Shown: positions 1 through 9,014, counted from the stretch's first letter. The stretch is DNA of 64,000 nt from Gammaproteobacteria bacterium (GCA_028821405.1 JAPPGK010000003.1:1-64000); one strand, 5' to 3'. Made by a program: numbers and translations. Notes: generated from the letters alone by a model not told the origin.

Positions 1-81
1 CGACCGCGTCACGGTTCGGTCGATTTCACCCTCACTTTCTCATTGGACAGCGGGGCGGGGTCGCTGGCGCAATCGGAAATC

Positions 82-98
82 CCAACGCGCCGCGTTGG
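82..98. repeat. Perfect short inverted repeat downstream of the Nramp-like gene
   Basis: CCAACGCG and CGCGTTGG form a perfect 8-bp stem around a single central base. It lies about 40 bases past the stop of the leftward transporter gene, so it could end that transcript, but there is no clear T-run on either strand. Nothing else is recognisable in the first 139 bases. Confidence 0.35.
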
Positions 99-139
99 AA
101 TAACCCGGACCTTCCCGATCAAATGCCCTCCAGGCCGGC

Positions 140-1603
140 TTAGCCCGCCACCACGTCCAGCACCTTGCTGTAGATCGTGTAGCCGGCAAAGGAGATGTAC
201 ATGGCGGATGCGAGCACCATGAACAGGATGTTGATCCATCCGGGGCGCGCCGACTTGGGCAGTCGGGTGAGGTTCATGTAGAGGATCATGGGGACGTAGA
301 CCGCCATCACGAATCCCCCCATGAGCGCGGCGATGAACAGGAAATCGAGCCCGGCGATGTCGTACCTGCCGAAGAACCAGACGCTGAACACGCCGATGAC
401 CATGGTCGCGATGACGAGTATCAGGTACCACTGTTCGAGCTTCAGCCATCGTCCGAACTTGAAGTTGGTGTGCAGCAGGTCGGCGAATATCCGGCTGCCG
501 CCGTCGATGCCGCCTAGCTGCGTGCTGAACAGGGCCGCCATGCCAACGACCAGGAACAGGTAGCGGCCGAAGGTCCCCATGCTCTGTTCGAGTATGGAGG
601 CGAGGTCCCACACCAGGCTCGCCCGGTCGGGTACCAGGCCGATCGGATGCAGGACGGCGAGGGCGCCGAAGATGAAGAGGAACATGGTGAAGCTGCCGAG
701 AATCCAGAAGAACAGCGTCTGGTCGATCACCACGTAGCGATACCAGTCCTTGAAACGGCGCAGGTTGTCCGGGGTCTCGGCAAAGAGATAGCCGGCGTCC
801 ATCTCCTTGATCTCGTGCTTGTGGGCCGGGCTCATGAGCGACGGCATGAGCGCGCCCATGCCGATGTTCTTCTCGCGGAGGTAGTACGCGTAGTAGAGGT
901 TCCCGAGCCCACCCGCGCCGGCGAACACGACGGCACCGAAGAAGCGGTTGAAGGTCAGCTGATCACGGACCGAACCGTCCTCGGCCAGGATGTTCACGGG
1001 GAAGTCCGGAAAGCTGAAGAGGTTGATCACGCCGTCCCACATGGCCGCGAAGATCTCCACCGATCCGATCTCCCAGACCACGTAGAGGAGACCGACAACG
1101 ATCACGACGATCAGTCCCATGATGCAGCGTTCCACGGCCGTGTAGATCACCTTCGGGCCGAACAGGATCGCGGCGACCAGCGCGAACACCAGCGCGGTCC
1201 AAAGCCACGGCGGGCTGTCGTGTCCAGGTCCGAAGATCAGGTCGCGCGCCGCAATCCCGGTCTCGCGTGCCCAACCCGGCAGGAACTTGCCGACGAAGAT
1301 GACGAACACGAACAGGTACACCGTGAGCTTGACGACCCGCGCCATGCCCGTGAACGGACTCTCGCCGGTGGCGATGGTCCAGCGGCCGATCTCGATGTTG
1401 ACCCACAGTTGCAGGAAGATGCCGATCGCCGCCGCCCAGAGTAGCTGCGCGCCCACCACGGACGTGATCCACGGCCACATGATCAACTCGCCCGATCCGA
1501 TCGCGAGTCCCGCGATCACCACCCCCGGTCCGATCATCTTGAGCATGGGTTTCGAGCGCTCGGGAAGGTCCGCTTGCTTGAGCGGCTGGACCGGGATCAG
1601 CAT
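140..1603 (-). CDS. Nramp-related transporter, non-canonical
   Basis: A 487-residue integral membrane protein with about eleven hydrophobic helices and the Nramp-like opening GPGVVIAGLAIGSGE at residues 26-40. Canonical Nramp proteins move Mn/Fe protons symport and carry DPGN in helix 1 and MPH in helix 6. Here helix 1 reads GSGE and no MPH is visible; the corresponding stretch looks like GGLGNLYYAYY. The fold family is therefore clear, but the metal site is not the classical one and the substrate is unknown. The ATG start at 1603 gives MLIPVQPLKQADLPERSKP, a normal cytoplasmic N-terminus. It stands alone, divergent from the flavin oxidoreductase gene. Confidence 0.8.
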   Translation of the reverse strand: MLIPVQPLKQADLPERSKPMLKMIGPGVVIAGLAIGSGELIMWPWITSVVGAQLLWAAAIGIFLQLWVNIEIGRWTIATGESPFTGMARVVKLTVYLFVFVIFVGKFLPGWARETGIAARDLIFGPGHDSPPWLWTALVFALVAAILFGPKVIYTAVERCIMGLIVVIVVGLLYVVWEIGSVEIFAAMWDGVINLFSFPDFPVNILAEDGSVRDQLTFNRFFGAVVFAGAGGLGNLYYAYYLREKNIGMGALMPSLMSPAHKHEIKEMDAGYLFAETPDNLRRFKDWYRYVVIDQTLFFWILGSFTMFLFIFGALAVLHPIGLVPDRASLVWDLASILEQSMGTFGRYLFLVVGMAALFSTQLGGIDGGSRIFADLLHTNFKFGRWLKLEQWYLILVIATMVIGVFSVWFFGRYDIAGLDFLFIAALMGGFVMAVYVPMILYMNLTRLPKSARPGWINILFMVLASAMYISFAGYTIYSKVLDVVAG

Positions 1604-1906
1604 GTCGACGCCCTTGTCTGTTGTCGAACGTCGAAGCCTAGCAGCCCCGCCAAAGCGCGTGTTGCGCTGTCGTCGGCACGGTTGAACAGGCTGCTAGACT
1701 GCCGTGATGGAAAAAGCCCGTAGCGGCCCAAAGCCGGGACGGCCGCGTCCCAAGGACGCGCCTTCGCCATTCGCTGTGCGCGCTAACGCGCCGCTTGGGG
1801 CGCGCCCCCTACGCCTCCGGCCCCGCCACGCCGGTGTTCGCCGCGCAATCGCGTTGCCCGGTGTTCAGCGTTCGTGCGTATCCCGGCGCTTGGGGTTGTA
1901 GCTCGC
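1604..1906. other. Divergent intergenic region, no supported gene
   Basis: About 300 bases between two divergent genes. It holds a GC-rich stretch with the perfect palindrome GGGGCGCGCCCC at 1797-1808 followed by CTAC, which on the other strand reads like a degenerate copy of the GTAGGGGCG element seen elsewhere. A short open frame from 1704 is proline/arginine-rich and has no family look, so it is not called. Promoters for both neighbours must lie here, but none stands out. Confidence 0.4.
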
Positions 1907-2944
1907 ATGGATATCGGGTTGCTGACCTTTTGCGCGGCGAAGCCGGGGGAGTCGCAGGCGGAGTGCTACGCCGCCACGTTCAACGAGATCGTCTGCGCGG
2001 ACGAGACCGGATGGGATGCGGTGTGGACGGGGGGCGTTCCGTTGCGTGGCAACGTCTCCCACCCGCTGCTGATGGCGGCGGCAATTGCGGGGCGCACACG
2101 CCGGATCAGGATCGGCACAGCCGTCCACCTCCCCCACTTGAGGGCGCCCGGCGAGAGATTCACGACCGACGTCCCGGACGGTGCGTCCTCGATCGATCGA
2201 AGGGGGCCGGCGGGGGAGGCCTACCGGTACGTCCTCGAGCACATGCCGCCGGCAGATCCCCTTCAGATCGCGGAACAGATCGCGATGATCGACCAGGTCA
2301 GCGAGGGGCGTTTCGTCTACGGAGCAGGCGGCAACACCATCGGGGATGCTCGGCGGCGGAACCACTTCTTCGAGTTCCTGGCGGTGATGAAACAGGCTTG
2401 GAGCGAGGAGCACTTCTCGGGCTTCCAGGGCGAATTCTACGAGTATCCGGCGCTGCCTGCCGGTTCCGGCGTCATGCCGAAGCCGGTACAGAAGCCATAT
2501 CCGCCAATCCTCCTGCCGCTCGATAGCCAGCAGAGTTTCGGGCCCATGGGGACGATGGGCTATCGAATCGCCATTGGGGGCGGCAGCTCCCACAACGAGC
2601 GGGGGGACGCCGTATTGCGCGAGGACGTTCGGCAGTACCGCCAAGCCTGGGAGGACGCCGGCCACCCCGGCGATGCCAAGGTGGTTATCCGCATCTCCAC
2701 CTACGTGGCCGCAACGCAGGCGGAGGCGAACCGCGCCATGGGGACCGCTTCGACAGCCGAGCGAAGGCATGGGACGGACCTGTTCGGGACGCCCGGTGAA
2801 GTCGTCGAGCGGATCCACCAGTTGCGCACCGACTTCGGCGCCGACGAAATCATGTGCACGATGCTCTCCCGTTCGCTGTCCCGCGAAGACGTGCTCCGGA
2901 GCATTCGACTCATCGCCGAGGATGTGATCCCCAGAATCCCGTAG
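1907..2944 (+). CDS. LLM-class (luciferase-like) flavin-dependent oxidoreductase
   Basis: A 345-residue protein beginning MDIGLLTFCAAKPGES. The pattern of the bacterial luciferase-like TIM barrel is visible: GWDAVWTGG, TRRIRIGTAV, a long helix DPLQIAEQIAMIDQVSEGRF, and VYGAGGN. Family members use FMNH2 or F420 for monooxygenation or hydride transfer; the substrate here cannot be read from sequence. The open frame extends 33 bases further upstream, but the ATG at 1907 gives the usual short N-terminal strand of the family. No partner flavin reductase is adjacent. It is a single gene, followed by a degenerate GTAGGGGCG-type element. Confidence 0.85.
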   Translation: MDIGLLTFCAAKPGESQAECYAATFNEIVCADETGWDAVWTGGVPLRGNVSHPLLMAAAIAGRTRRIRIGTAVHLPHLRAPGERFTTDVPDGASSIDRRGPAGEAYRYVLEHMPPADPLQIAEQIAMIDQVSEGRFVYGAGGNTIGDARRRNHFFEFLAVMKQAWSEEHFSGFQGEFYEYPALPAGSGVMPKPVQKPYPPILLPLDSQQSFGPMGTMGYRIAIGGGSSHNERGDAVLREDVRQYRQAWEDAGHPGDAKVVIRISTYVAATQAEANRAMGTASTAERRHGTDLFGTPGEVVERIHQLRTDFGADEIMCTMLSRSLSREDVLRSIRLIAEDVIPRIP

Positions 2945-2972
2945 GGGCGGCGTTCCCCGCCCGAGCCGCCGA
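2941..2972 (+). repeat. Degenerate copy of the interspersed GTAGGGGCG element
   Basis: Begins GTAGGGGCGGCGTTCCCCGC, overlapping the stop codon of the preceding gene. The first ten bases match the better copies at 6402 and 20903; the remainder has diverged but can still fold. Confidence 0.4.
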
Positions 2973-3172
2973 CCTACGCCTGCGTTTTCGGGCGTTCGCG
3001 CACCCCGCTCGGCGGGCGGGTGCCAGTCTACCGTCAATGCCGTCGGTAGAGCGGCGAACAAAGCGGCAATCTCGCACACGCGGCCGGGCCGATCTCGCTA
3101 CCGCATCCGGTGCGCATTGTTGGATGCTATCTGGCCCGCACCCAACGCCAAGAACACCTGTGGTACTTTCCG

Positions 3173-3970
3173 ATGATGAACGATCAACCGCTGCCTGCGG
3201 CAACGCCGGGCGCGGACGGGGCCGCCCGGGCCACCGGGACGCGCTCCGAACCGTCGCTGGCCCGGCGGCATTCCCGGGCGCTTTACCGGCCGGTGCCGCC
3301 GGTCGAGTGTGACGACGACGGCTATCCCTTCCGCGACGGCGCACCGGTGGAAAGCACCCTCCACGAAGAGCTGCGGACCTACGCCTCGAGCGCGTTGAAG
3401 GCGCGCTACGCGGCGCGGGACGACGTGTTCGTGGCGGCCGAACTCGGCCTGTTCTTCGAGCGGGGCAACCGCAAGGCGCTGCTGGCCCCGGACGCGCTCG
3501 TGTCGTTCGGGGTGAATGCGGAGCACCGGCTTTCCTACAAGGCATGGGAGGAAGGTGCGATACCGGACTTCGTGCTGGAACTGCTGTCGGCCAGGACGTG
3601 GCGGCGCGACGTGGTCGTCAAGCCCCCGCTCTACGAGGCGATCGGCGTCCACGAGTACTGGATCTTCGACCCGATCGGCAAGCTCGCCGATCCCATCGTC
3701 GGTCGACGGCTAGACGCGGCGGGCGTCTACCGCCCGGTGCAAGAACAGTCTGCGGGCGGCTATCGCAGTGAAGTGCTTGGCCTGGACCTGCTCTTGCACG
3801 GCGACGGCTTCCGGTTCCGCGACCCGAAGACCGGTGAAATCCTGTCCGACCACGTGGAAGCGGTCGCGCAACGCCGAGCCGCCGAGCGGGCCCGCGACGA
3901 GGAAACGGCGGCCCGACGGGCGGCCGAGGCGCGGATTGCGCAGCTCGAAAAACGGCTACGCCAGCGCTAG
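3173..3970 (+). CDS. Uma2 family (DUF820) putative nuclease-like protein
   Basis: A 265-residue protein with the restriction-endonuclease-like core of the Uma2/DUF820 family: VFVAAELGLFF, LAPDALVSFG (the usual PD), PDFVLELLSARTWRRD (the usual D-ExxS) and KPPLYEAIGVHEYWIFDP. The C-terminal 45 residues are a charged coiled coil rich in RA and EE pairs ending in LEKRLRQR, common in this family. Function is unproven in the family; a nuclease fold is inferred. Two adjacent ATGs at 3173 and 3176 are the likely starts, since residues encoded further upstream look non-coding. The family is usually multicopy in cyanobacteria and some other bacteria. Confidence 0.8.
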   Translation: MMNDQPLPAATPGADGAARATGTRSEPSLARRHSRALYRPVPPVECDDDGYPFRDGAPVESTLHEELRTYASSALKARYAARDDVFVAAELGLFFERGNRKALLAPDALVSFGVNAEHRLSYKAWEEGAIPDFVLELLSARTWRRDVVVKPPLYEAIGVHEYWIFDPIGKLADPIVGRRLDAAGVYRPVQEQSAGGYRSEVLGLDLLLHGDGFRFRDPKTGEILSDHVEAVAQRRAAERARDEETAARRAAEARIAQLEKRLRQR

Positions 3971-4109
3971 TCGCGGCCAACGGCACAGCGGCCACGACGA
4001 AATCGGCCGGTTCCTGTTGTATTTCCACTGACGCGAAGCCGTACAACGTCCTTCGATTCGTTCGACCGTCGCGTTCGTGCGTGGACCTCGCGGCCGCCGA
4101 CACGGTCGG

Positions 4110-6332
4110 TCACCCACCGCTCGAGGGATCTTCCGCGGCCTCGGTTTCCGGCTCGGGTGCTACGACCGCTTCGATCATGAAATCCACGACCTTGCGGAGC
4201 TCCTCGTCCGTGCATTCGTCGCAGAGTCCACGAGGCGGCATATGCGGCGGCATTCCCTTGATGGTGCGATCGACGATCGCCCCGATTCCCGACTGAAGTC
4301 GGGTCTCCCAATCGCCCGGGTGACCGGGACGGGGGGCGCCCTCCACCGCTTGGTCGTGACATCGGGCGCAGACCGTCGCGTAGATGTCCGCGGGCTTTCG
4401 CGATGTCAGCGCAGTGCGCGGGATACTGGCACCCTCGGTCGCAGCGGGACCGGGTCGCAGTGCAAGCGCCGTGAGGCCGGCCTGATTCCCGCTTCCCGTT
4501 GCAAACACGATGAACTGGCGGCCGCCAGCGAGATACGTCATGGGGGCGGCGTAGGAATAGGGTATCGGTGCCTTGTGGAGGAACGCGCCGGTCTCCTTGT
4601 CGATGGCGTTCAGATAGTGCCCGCCGGCGTCGGGAGCGCTGAGAAAGAGAAGCGATTTCGTCACCAGCGGAAACGTCACCACGGGCATGCCGACCGGTCC
4701 GGGATCCCGGGCGCCGCGGTCGATCGCGTACTGCCGCAAACCGTCCCCGTTCGGGACCACCCAATCGTAGTCGCCGGTACTTAGATCAAGTGCGCTGACG
4801 CGGCCGTGGGGCGGCTTGGTCAGTGGCAGCGGCCCCGGTCCCCCCACCGACGTTGGCCCGGTCCGCCGATACCGGTGTTCGTTGCGCGGGTTGTCCTTCT
4901 CGAGTTTGACGAGGATGGCATGAGACTGGGACGGGATGTAGAGGCGCGAGGTCTCCGGGTCGAACGCCGCCCCCGACCACTCGCCGCCCCCGCCGTCGCC
5001 CGGCTGTTGGATGGTGCCCTTGAGACTGGGCGGGGTGTAGAGGGGGCCATGGTCGAATTGCCGGACGATGGCGAGGGTCTCGGCGCGTAGCTCGGGTGAA
5101 TAGTCGATGATGTTGTCGAGCGAAATGCCCTGCTGCTCGAAGGGCGCGGGGCGGGACGGAAACGGCTGCGTTGGCGACGTGCGTTCTCCGGGAACCTGGC
5201 TCTGGGGCACGGGGCGTTCCTCGATGGGCCAGACCGGTTCGCCCGTGACCCGGTCGAACACGAAGAGCAGGCCCTGCTTGGTCACTTGGGCCACCGCCTT
5301 GATGTCCCGTCCGTCGACGGTGATGTCGACCAGGTTCGGTGCGGCGGGCAGGTCGTAGTCCCAGAGTCCGTGGTGCACGGTCTGGAAATGCCACACGAGC
5401 TTGCCGGTCGCGGCCTCCAGGCAGACGAGGCTCTCGCCGAACAGGTTGTCGCCCGGACGGTGACCGCCGTACCAGTCGTTCGAGGGTGTCCCGAACGGCA
5501 GGTAGACATAGCCGAGATCGTGATCCGCGCTCATCAGGGTCCAGACGTTGACCGCCCCACCCACTTGCCAGGAACCGTCCTGCCAGGTTGCGTGACCGGT
5601 CTCGCCGGGGCGGGGGATCGAGTGGAACGTCCAGCGCAGTTCGCCCGAACGAACATCGAAGGCTCGTACATCGCCCGGCGGATAGTCGGTCAGCTTCCGG
5701 GTCGACCATTGATCGGCGATCGCCGAACCGACGATCGCAAGATCGCCCACCACCACCGGCGGCGACACCACCGAGTACATGGACCGGTCCACGGCGCGTC
5801 CGAGGCCCTGCGTCAGATCGATGCGACCTTCGTCTGCGAACCCGGGATCGGGTTGCCCCGTCGTCGCATCCAGCGACCACAGGTAGCCGTCGTTGGTGGG
5901 CATCAGCACACGCCGGCTCTCGCCGTCCTCCCAGTAGGCGACGCCGCGGTGGTTGAAGCCCAGGTTCGGTGGCGTCCCGTTGCGCCAGGAATCCGTGGCG
6001 AAGACCCAGCGCTCTTGGCCGGTGACCGCGTCGATGGCGGCAACATGGCCGAGGGATGTGCTGATGAAAAGGGTATCGCCGATCTTGATGGGAGTGCTCT
6101 TGAACGGGCCGGGGAATACGCCCAGGGCGTTGTCCGGTGACTCCCACGACCAGGCGACACCAAGCTGATCCACGTTCCCGGCGTGGATCTCCGCGAGCGG
6201 CGCGTATTTCGTCGAAGCGGCGTCGTTGCCGTACGAGGGCCAGTCGGTGTCGTCGCCGGTAGCCGGCGCGACAACGAAACCGAGGCAGCAAGCCATCCAC
6301 GCGATCCGCTGCGGGCTAAAGCGCGCGCACAC
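4110..6332 (-). CDS. PQQ-dependent dehydrogenase with C-terminal cytochrome c domain
   Basis: A 740-residue exported quinoprotein. Residues 1-28 form a signal peptide (positive residues, then IAWMACCLGFVVAPATG). An eight-bladed PQQ propeller follows, starting DWPSYGNDAASTKY and including HHGLWDYDLPAAPNLVDI and LLFVFDRVTGEPVWPIEER, most like the membrane glucose dehydrogenase family. At about residue 655 a haem site CARCH starts a cytochrome c domain, so electrons can leave within the same chain. The GTG at 6332 is chosen because GGGGGAG sits just upstream; the frame continues to 6611 but that part overlaps the divergent gene and has no signal-like character. The substrate, an alcohol or sugar, is unknown. 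Confidence 0.87.
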   Translation of the reverse strand: MCARFSPQRIAWMACCLGFVVAPATGDDTDWPSYGNDAASTKYAPLAEIHAGNVDQLGVAWSWESPDNALGVFPGPFKSTPIKIGDTLFISTSLGHVAAIDAVTGQERWVFATDSWRNGTPPNLGFNHRGVAYWEDGESRRVLMPTNDGYLWSLDATTGQPDPGFADEGRIDLTQGLGRAVDRSMYSVVSPPVVVGDLAIVGSAIADQWSTRKLTDYPPGDVRAFDVRSGELRWTFHSIPRPGETGHATWQDGSWQVGGAVNVWTLMSADHDLGYVYLPFGTPSNDWYGGHRPGDNLFGESLVCLEAATGKLVWHFQTVHHGLWDYDLPAAPNLVDITVDGRDIKAVAQVTKQGLLFVFDRVTGEPVWPIEERPVPQSQVPGERTSPTQPFPSRPAPFEQQGISLDNIIDYSPELRAETLAIVRQFDHGPLYTPPSLKGTIQQPGDGGGGEWSGAAFDPETSRLYIPSQSHAILVKLEKDNPRNEHRYRRTGPTSVGGPGPLPLTKPPHGRVSALDLSTGDYDWVVPNGDGLRQYAIDRGARDPGPVGMPVVTFPLVTKSLLFLSAPDAGGHYLNAIDKETGAFLHKAPIPYSYAAPMTYLAGGRQFIVFATGSGNQAGLTALALRPGPAATEGASIPRTALTSRKPADIYATVCARCHDQAVEGAPRPGHPGDWETRLQSGIGAIVDRTIKGMPPHMPPRGLCDECTDEELRKVVDFMIEAVVAPEPETEAAEDPSSGG

Positions 6333-6401
6333 GACATCTCCCCCGTTCCGAAGACGCCGCAGCGTCGAGGGCGTCACCCGTCGCAAACGCGCCGCGGCTT
6401 T

Positions 6402-6430
6402 GTAGGGGCGGCCCTCGCGGTCGCCCGCTA
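6402..6430 (+). repeat. Interspersed repeat copy, best palindromic form
   Basis: Reads GTAGGGGCGGCCCTCGCGGT then CGCCCGCTAC. The ends are roughly inverted (GTAGGGGCG / CGCCCGCTAC), so it can fold. It lies in the 215-bp divergent promoter region between the PQQ dehydrogenase and the fucosidase. Other copies: 8991, 17287 (inverted), 20903 and 44504 (inverted). Confidence 0.7.
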
Positions 6431-6547
6431 CCGGCTGCCAATGCCCAGCCCCGCTATCCACCGCGATCCCACCGAGATCCCCGTGGCAAGGGCCGCATGC
6501 AGGTGACTGCGCTATAGTGGGTTGTCGGTTCGACACGCGGAAGCTAG

Positions 6548-8011
6548 GTGACACGGGGAATGCGGCCAAGATATCAACCAACTTGGGGTTCGCTGCAGAA
6601 CCACAAGACACCGCAGTGGTTGCGCGAATCGAAGTTCGGCATCTACACCCATTGGGGTCTCTACAGTGTACCCGCCTGCGGTCCCAACGGCTCCTGGTAC
6701 GCCCACAACATGTACCGCCCCGGCAACCCGCAATTCGACTACCACGAAAAGACCTTCGGACCGGCGACGGAATTCGGCTACAAGGATTTCATTCCCCTGT
6801 TCACGGCGGAGAAATTCGACGCCGAAGAGTGGGCGCAACTGTTCAAGGCCGCCGGGGCGAGATTCGCCGGACCCGTCGCGGAACATCATGACGGGTTCTC
6901 GCTCTGGAACAGTACCGTGAACGAGTGGAACGCCGCGAGCATGGGGCCGAAGCGGGACGTGGTGGGGGAACTCGAAAAGGCCATCCGGGGCGAGGGCATG
7001 CGCTTCATGACGGCCTTCCATCATTTCGAACAATGGTGGTTCTATCCGCACTGGCGAAGTGACTGCGATGTCTCCGACGAGAAATACGCCGGGCTTTACG
7101 GTCCCATGCACAACCGGGATGGGTTGAACGGGGACGCATCGGACAGAAGGAGCGAATGGACGCTGCAGGATCGCCCGAACGGCGATTTCCACGACTTCTG
7201 GCGCGCCAAGATCGACGAGGTCGTGGAGAACTACCGCCCCGACCTGATGTGGTTCGACTTCGGGCTGAGGTTCGTCCAGGAAGACTACAAGAAGCGCATG
7301 CTTGCCGACTACTACAACAAGGAACGGGAGTGGGGCAGCGAACTTGCCTTCACGTACAAGTCCCACGACCTGGTCCCGGGTGTGGCGATCGTCGACTACG
7401 AACTCGGGCGCATGGACCGGTTGACCTACTACGATTGGATCACGGATACGTCGATCGACGATCAAGGCGCGTGGGGTTTCGTTTCGGATGCGGGGTTCAA
7501 GAACGCCAGCGCATTGATTCACAACCTGGTCGACAACGTCAGCAAGAACGGCTATCTGCTGCTGAACGTCGGTCCGAGGGCCGACGGTACGATTCCGGAG
7601 GAAGCCAAGGAGAGACTGCTCGCCATGGGCGAGTGGCTACGGGTCAACGGCGAGGCAATCTACGGCACCTCGCCCTGGATGACCTACGGCGAGGGTCCCA
7701 CGGAAATGACCGACGGCGGCATGTTCAGCGAACGCCATGAAGTGGAGTACACGGCCGAGGACTACCGTTTCACATGCACCCACGACTGCATCTACGCGAC
7801 CTGTCTCGGCTGGCCGAAGGAGATTTCCAGGATCAAGTCGGTTCAGCGATTGAATGACGGGGAAATAAAGTCGGTGTCCATGCTGGGATCCGATCAACCA
7901 TTGGCGTGGAAATTCACCGCAGACGGGCTCGAGGTCCAGCCACCGAGGGAGAAACCCTGCGATCTAGCCTACGTCTACAAGATCGAACGGCAGAACCCAT
8001 TCTTGACGTAG
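6548..8011 (+). CDS. Alpha-L-fucosidase, GH29 family
   Basis: A 487-residue glycoside hydrolase that would release fucose from glycans. Visible GH29 marks are WLRESKFGIYTHWGLYSVPA near the N-terminus, AEHHDGFSLWNS, and PDLMWFDFG at about residues 232-240, where the Asp is the expected nucleophile; NGYLLLNVGPRADG follows. There is no signal peptide, so it should act in the cytoplasm on imported oligosaccharide or glycoside. The start is a GTG at 6548 or an ATG four codons later. The adjacent GH4 remnant suggests this was once part of a small sugar-use locus. Divergent from the PQQ dehydrogenase. Confidence 0.9.
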   Translation: MTRGMRPRYQPTWGSLQNHKTPQWLRESKFGIYTHWGLYSVPACGPNGSWYAHNMYRPGNPQFDYHEKTFGPATEFGYKDFIPLFTAEKFDAEEWAQLFKAAGARFAGPVAEHHDGFSLWNSTVNEWNAASMGPKRDVVGELEKAIRGEGMRFMTAFHHFEQWWFYPHWRSDCDVSDEKYAGLYGPMHNRDGLNGDASDRRSEWTLQDRPNGDFHDFWRAKIDEVVENYRPDLMWFDFGLRFVQEDYKKRMLADYYNKEREWGSELAFTYKSHDLVPGVAIVDYELGRMDRLTYYDWITDTSIDDQGAWGFVSDAGFKNASALIHNLVDNVSKNGYLLLNVGPRADGTIPEEAKERLLAMGEWLRVNGEAIYGTSPWMTYGEGPTEMTDGGMFSERHEVEYTAEDYRFTCTHDCIYATCLGWPKEISRIKSVQRLNDGEIKSVSMLGSDQPLAWKFTADGLEVQPPREKPCDLAYVYKIERQNPFLT

Positions 8012-8032
8012 CTGCTCGGCGTGAACGCATAA

Positions 8033-8128
8033 ATGACCTTGAAGATCGCCATCGTCGGTGCGGGCAGCATCGGCTTCACGCGCCGCCTCGTGCGCGACAT
8101 CCTCAGCGTGCAGGAACTCGTCAACCCC
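8033..8128 (+). pseudogene. N-terminal remnant of a GH4 alpha-glucosidase/galactosidase-type gene
   Basis: An ATG at 8033 opens MTLKIAIVGAGSIGFTRRLV and continues RDILSVQELV, the diagnostic NAD-binding N-terminus of glycoside hydrolase family 4. Similarity stops after about 31 codons where the sequence runs into the leader of the next gene; the frame ends at a stop at 8156-8158. A full GH4 gene is about 430-470 codons, so more than 90 percent is missing. It sits 21 bases after the GH29 fucosidase, a natural partner. The simplest reading is a deletion that joined the GH4 start to the upstream region of the CmcJ-like gene. Confidence 0.75.
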
Positions 8129-8145
8129 CAATGGAGGAATTACCC

Positions 8146-8994
8146 GTGGATTTCGTAGGATCCCTGAACTTCGCCAACCCGGTTGGACAGAACCAGGGCA
8201 CGGACGAGGAGCGACGGGCCTTCGCGGCGGAACGGTTTGACAGGCCAACCCCGATCCATGACGCGCGCGCGTCGACAGGTGTGATGGCAGAACCGGTCGA
8301 CTCGGTCGCGCGGTTGGCCGACGGCGCCGGTTTCCTGCTGGTTCATGCTCCGTCCGCCGTCAGCGATTGGACGGACATCGAAGAGGTGGCGGCCGTCTAC
8401 TACGAGGAGGCGCGCGCCCTGTTGCAGAAGCTGCTACCCCTGGCGGAGGTCCCGGCAACCCGCAGTCACACCTACCGCAACGAGCAGATCAAGGAGCACT
8501 ATTGGGATCGGGGTGTTCAGTACGGACCCTGCGCGGCAGCCGTTCACAACGACTATGCCGACTCCATCGGCCAGGACGGTGCTACGGTCACGCGGAAGTT
8601 CACGGAGATCCAGGGCATGCCGACGGATCGACGCGTACTGGGGATCAACATTTGGCGGTCCGTGTCGCCGGATCCCTTGGCCCGCTTCCCGCTGGCGGTC
8701 TGCGACCGCACCTCGATCGCCCGCGAGGATCTCGAATACAACCTGAACCCCAACGCCAAGCCCAGACCGTTCAACGCCCACTACTGCAAACCCAATGACG
8801 CCCAGCGATGGAACTACTACTCCGCGATGACTCGCGACGAGGCCTTGGTGTTCACCACCTACGACTCGCATCCGGCGGACGGCGAGGTCTTCTGTCCCAC
8901 GCTGCACACCGCGGTAGCCATCCCCGGATCGGAAGGCTTGCAGGAACGCGAGAGCGTTGAGGTTCGCTTCTTCCCGTACCTCCCCCTCCCGTAG
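8146..8994 (+). CDS. CmcJ/NvfI/AsaB-type oxygenase family protein
   Basis: A 282-residue protein resembling the CmcJ/NvfI family, Fe(II)/2-oxoglutarate-type enzymes first met in cephamycin and fungal pathways. Visible marks are AVHNDYADS (a His-x-Asp type pair), FPLAVCD, EALVFTTYDS, CPTLHTAV and the ending ERESVEVRFFPYLP. The reaction here is unknown. A GTG start at 8146 is preferred because GGAGG at 8133-8137 lies eight bases upstream; an in-frame ATG at 8131 would place that GGAGG inside the gene. The start region directly abuts the truncated GH4 gene. An interspersed repeat begins at the stop codon. Confidence 0.75.
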   Translation: MDFVGSLNFANPVGQNQGTDEERRAFAAERFDRPTPIHDARASTGVMAEPVDSVARLADGAGFLLVHAPSAVSDWTDIEEVAAVYYEEARALLQKLLPLAEVPATRSHTYRNEQIKEHYWDRGVQYGPCAAAVHNDYADSIGQDGATVTRKFTEIQGMPTDRRVLGINIWRSVSPDPLARFPLAVCDRTSIAREDLEYNLNPNAKPRPFNAHYCKPNDAQRWNYYSAMTRDEALVFTTYDSHPADGEVFCPTLHTAVAIPGSEGLQERESVEVRFFPYLPLP

Positions 8995-9014
8995 GTGCGA
9001 CCCTCGCGGTCGCC
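8991..9014 (+). repeat. Interspersed repeat copy
   Basis: Reads GTAGGTGCGACCCTCGCGGT then CGCC, one mismatch from the consensus in the first 20 bases. Overlaps the stop codon of the CmcJ-like gene. Confidence 0.65.

Noticed and set aside
647..1444. Long plus-strand frame inside the transporter gene
   Set aside because: Acidic/histidine-rich shadow of the opposite strand, as seen throughout this high-GC window.
1704..1901. 65-codon Pro/Arg-rich frame
   Set aside because: No ribosome site, no recognisable family, and composition of non-coding high-GC sequence.
6513..6518. TATAGT before the fucosidase as a promoter -10
   Set aside because: No acceptable -35 at 16-18 bases upstream, so not called.
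4110..6611. Longer 833-codon form of the PQQ dehydrogenase
   Set aside because: The extra N-terminus overlaps the fucosidase start and an interspersed repeat, and would bury the signal peptide.
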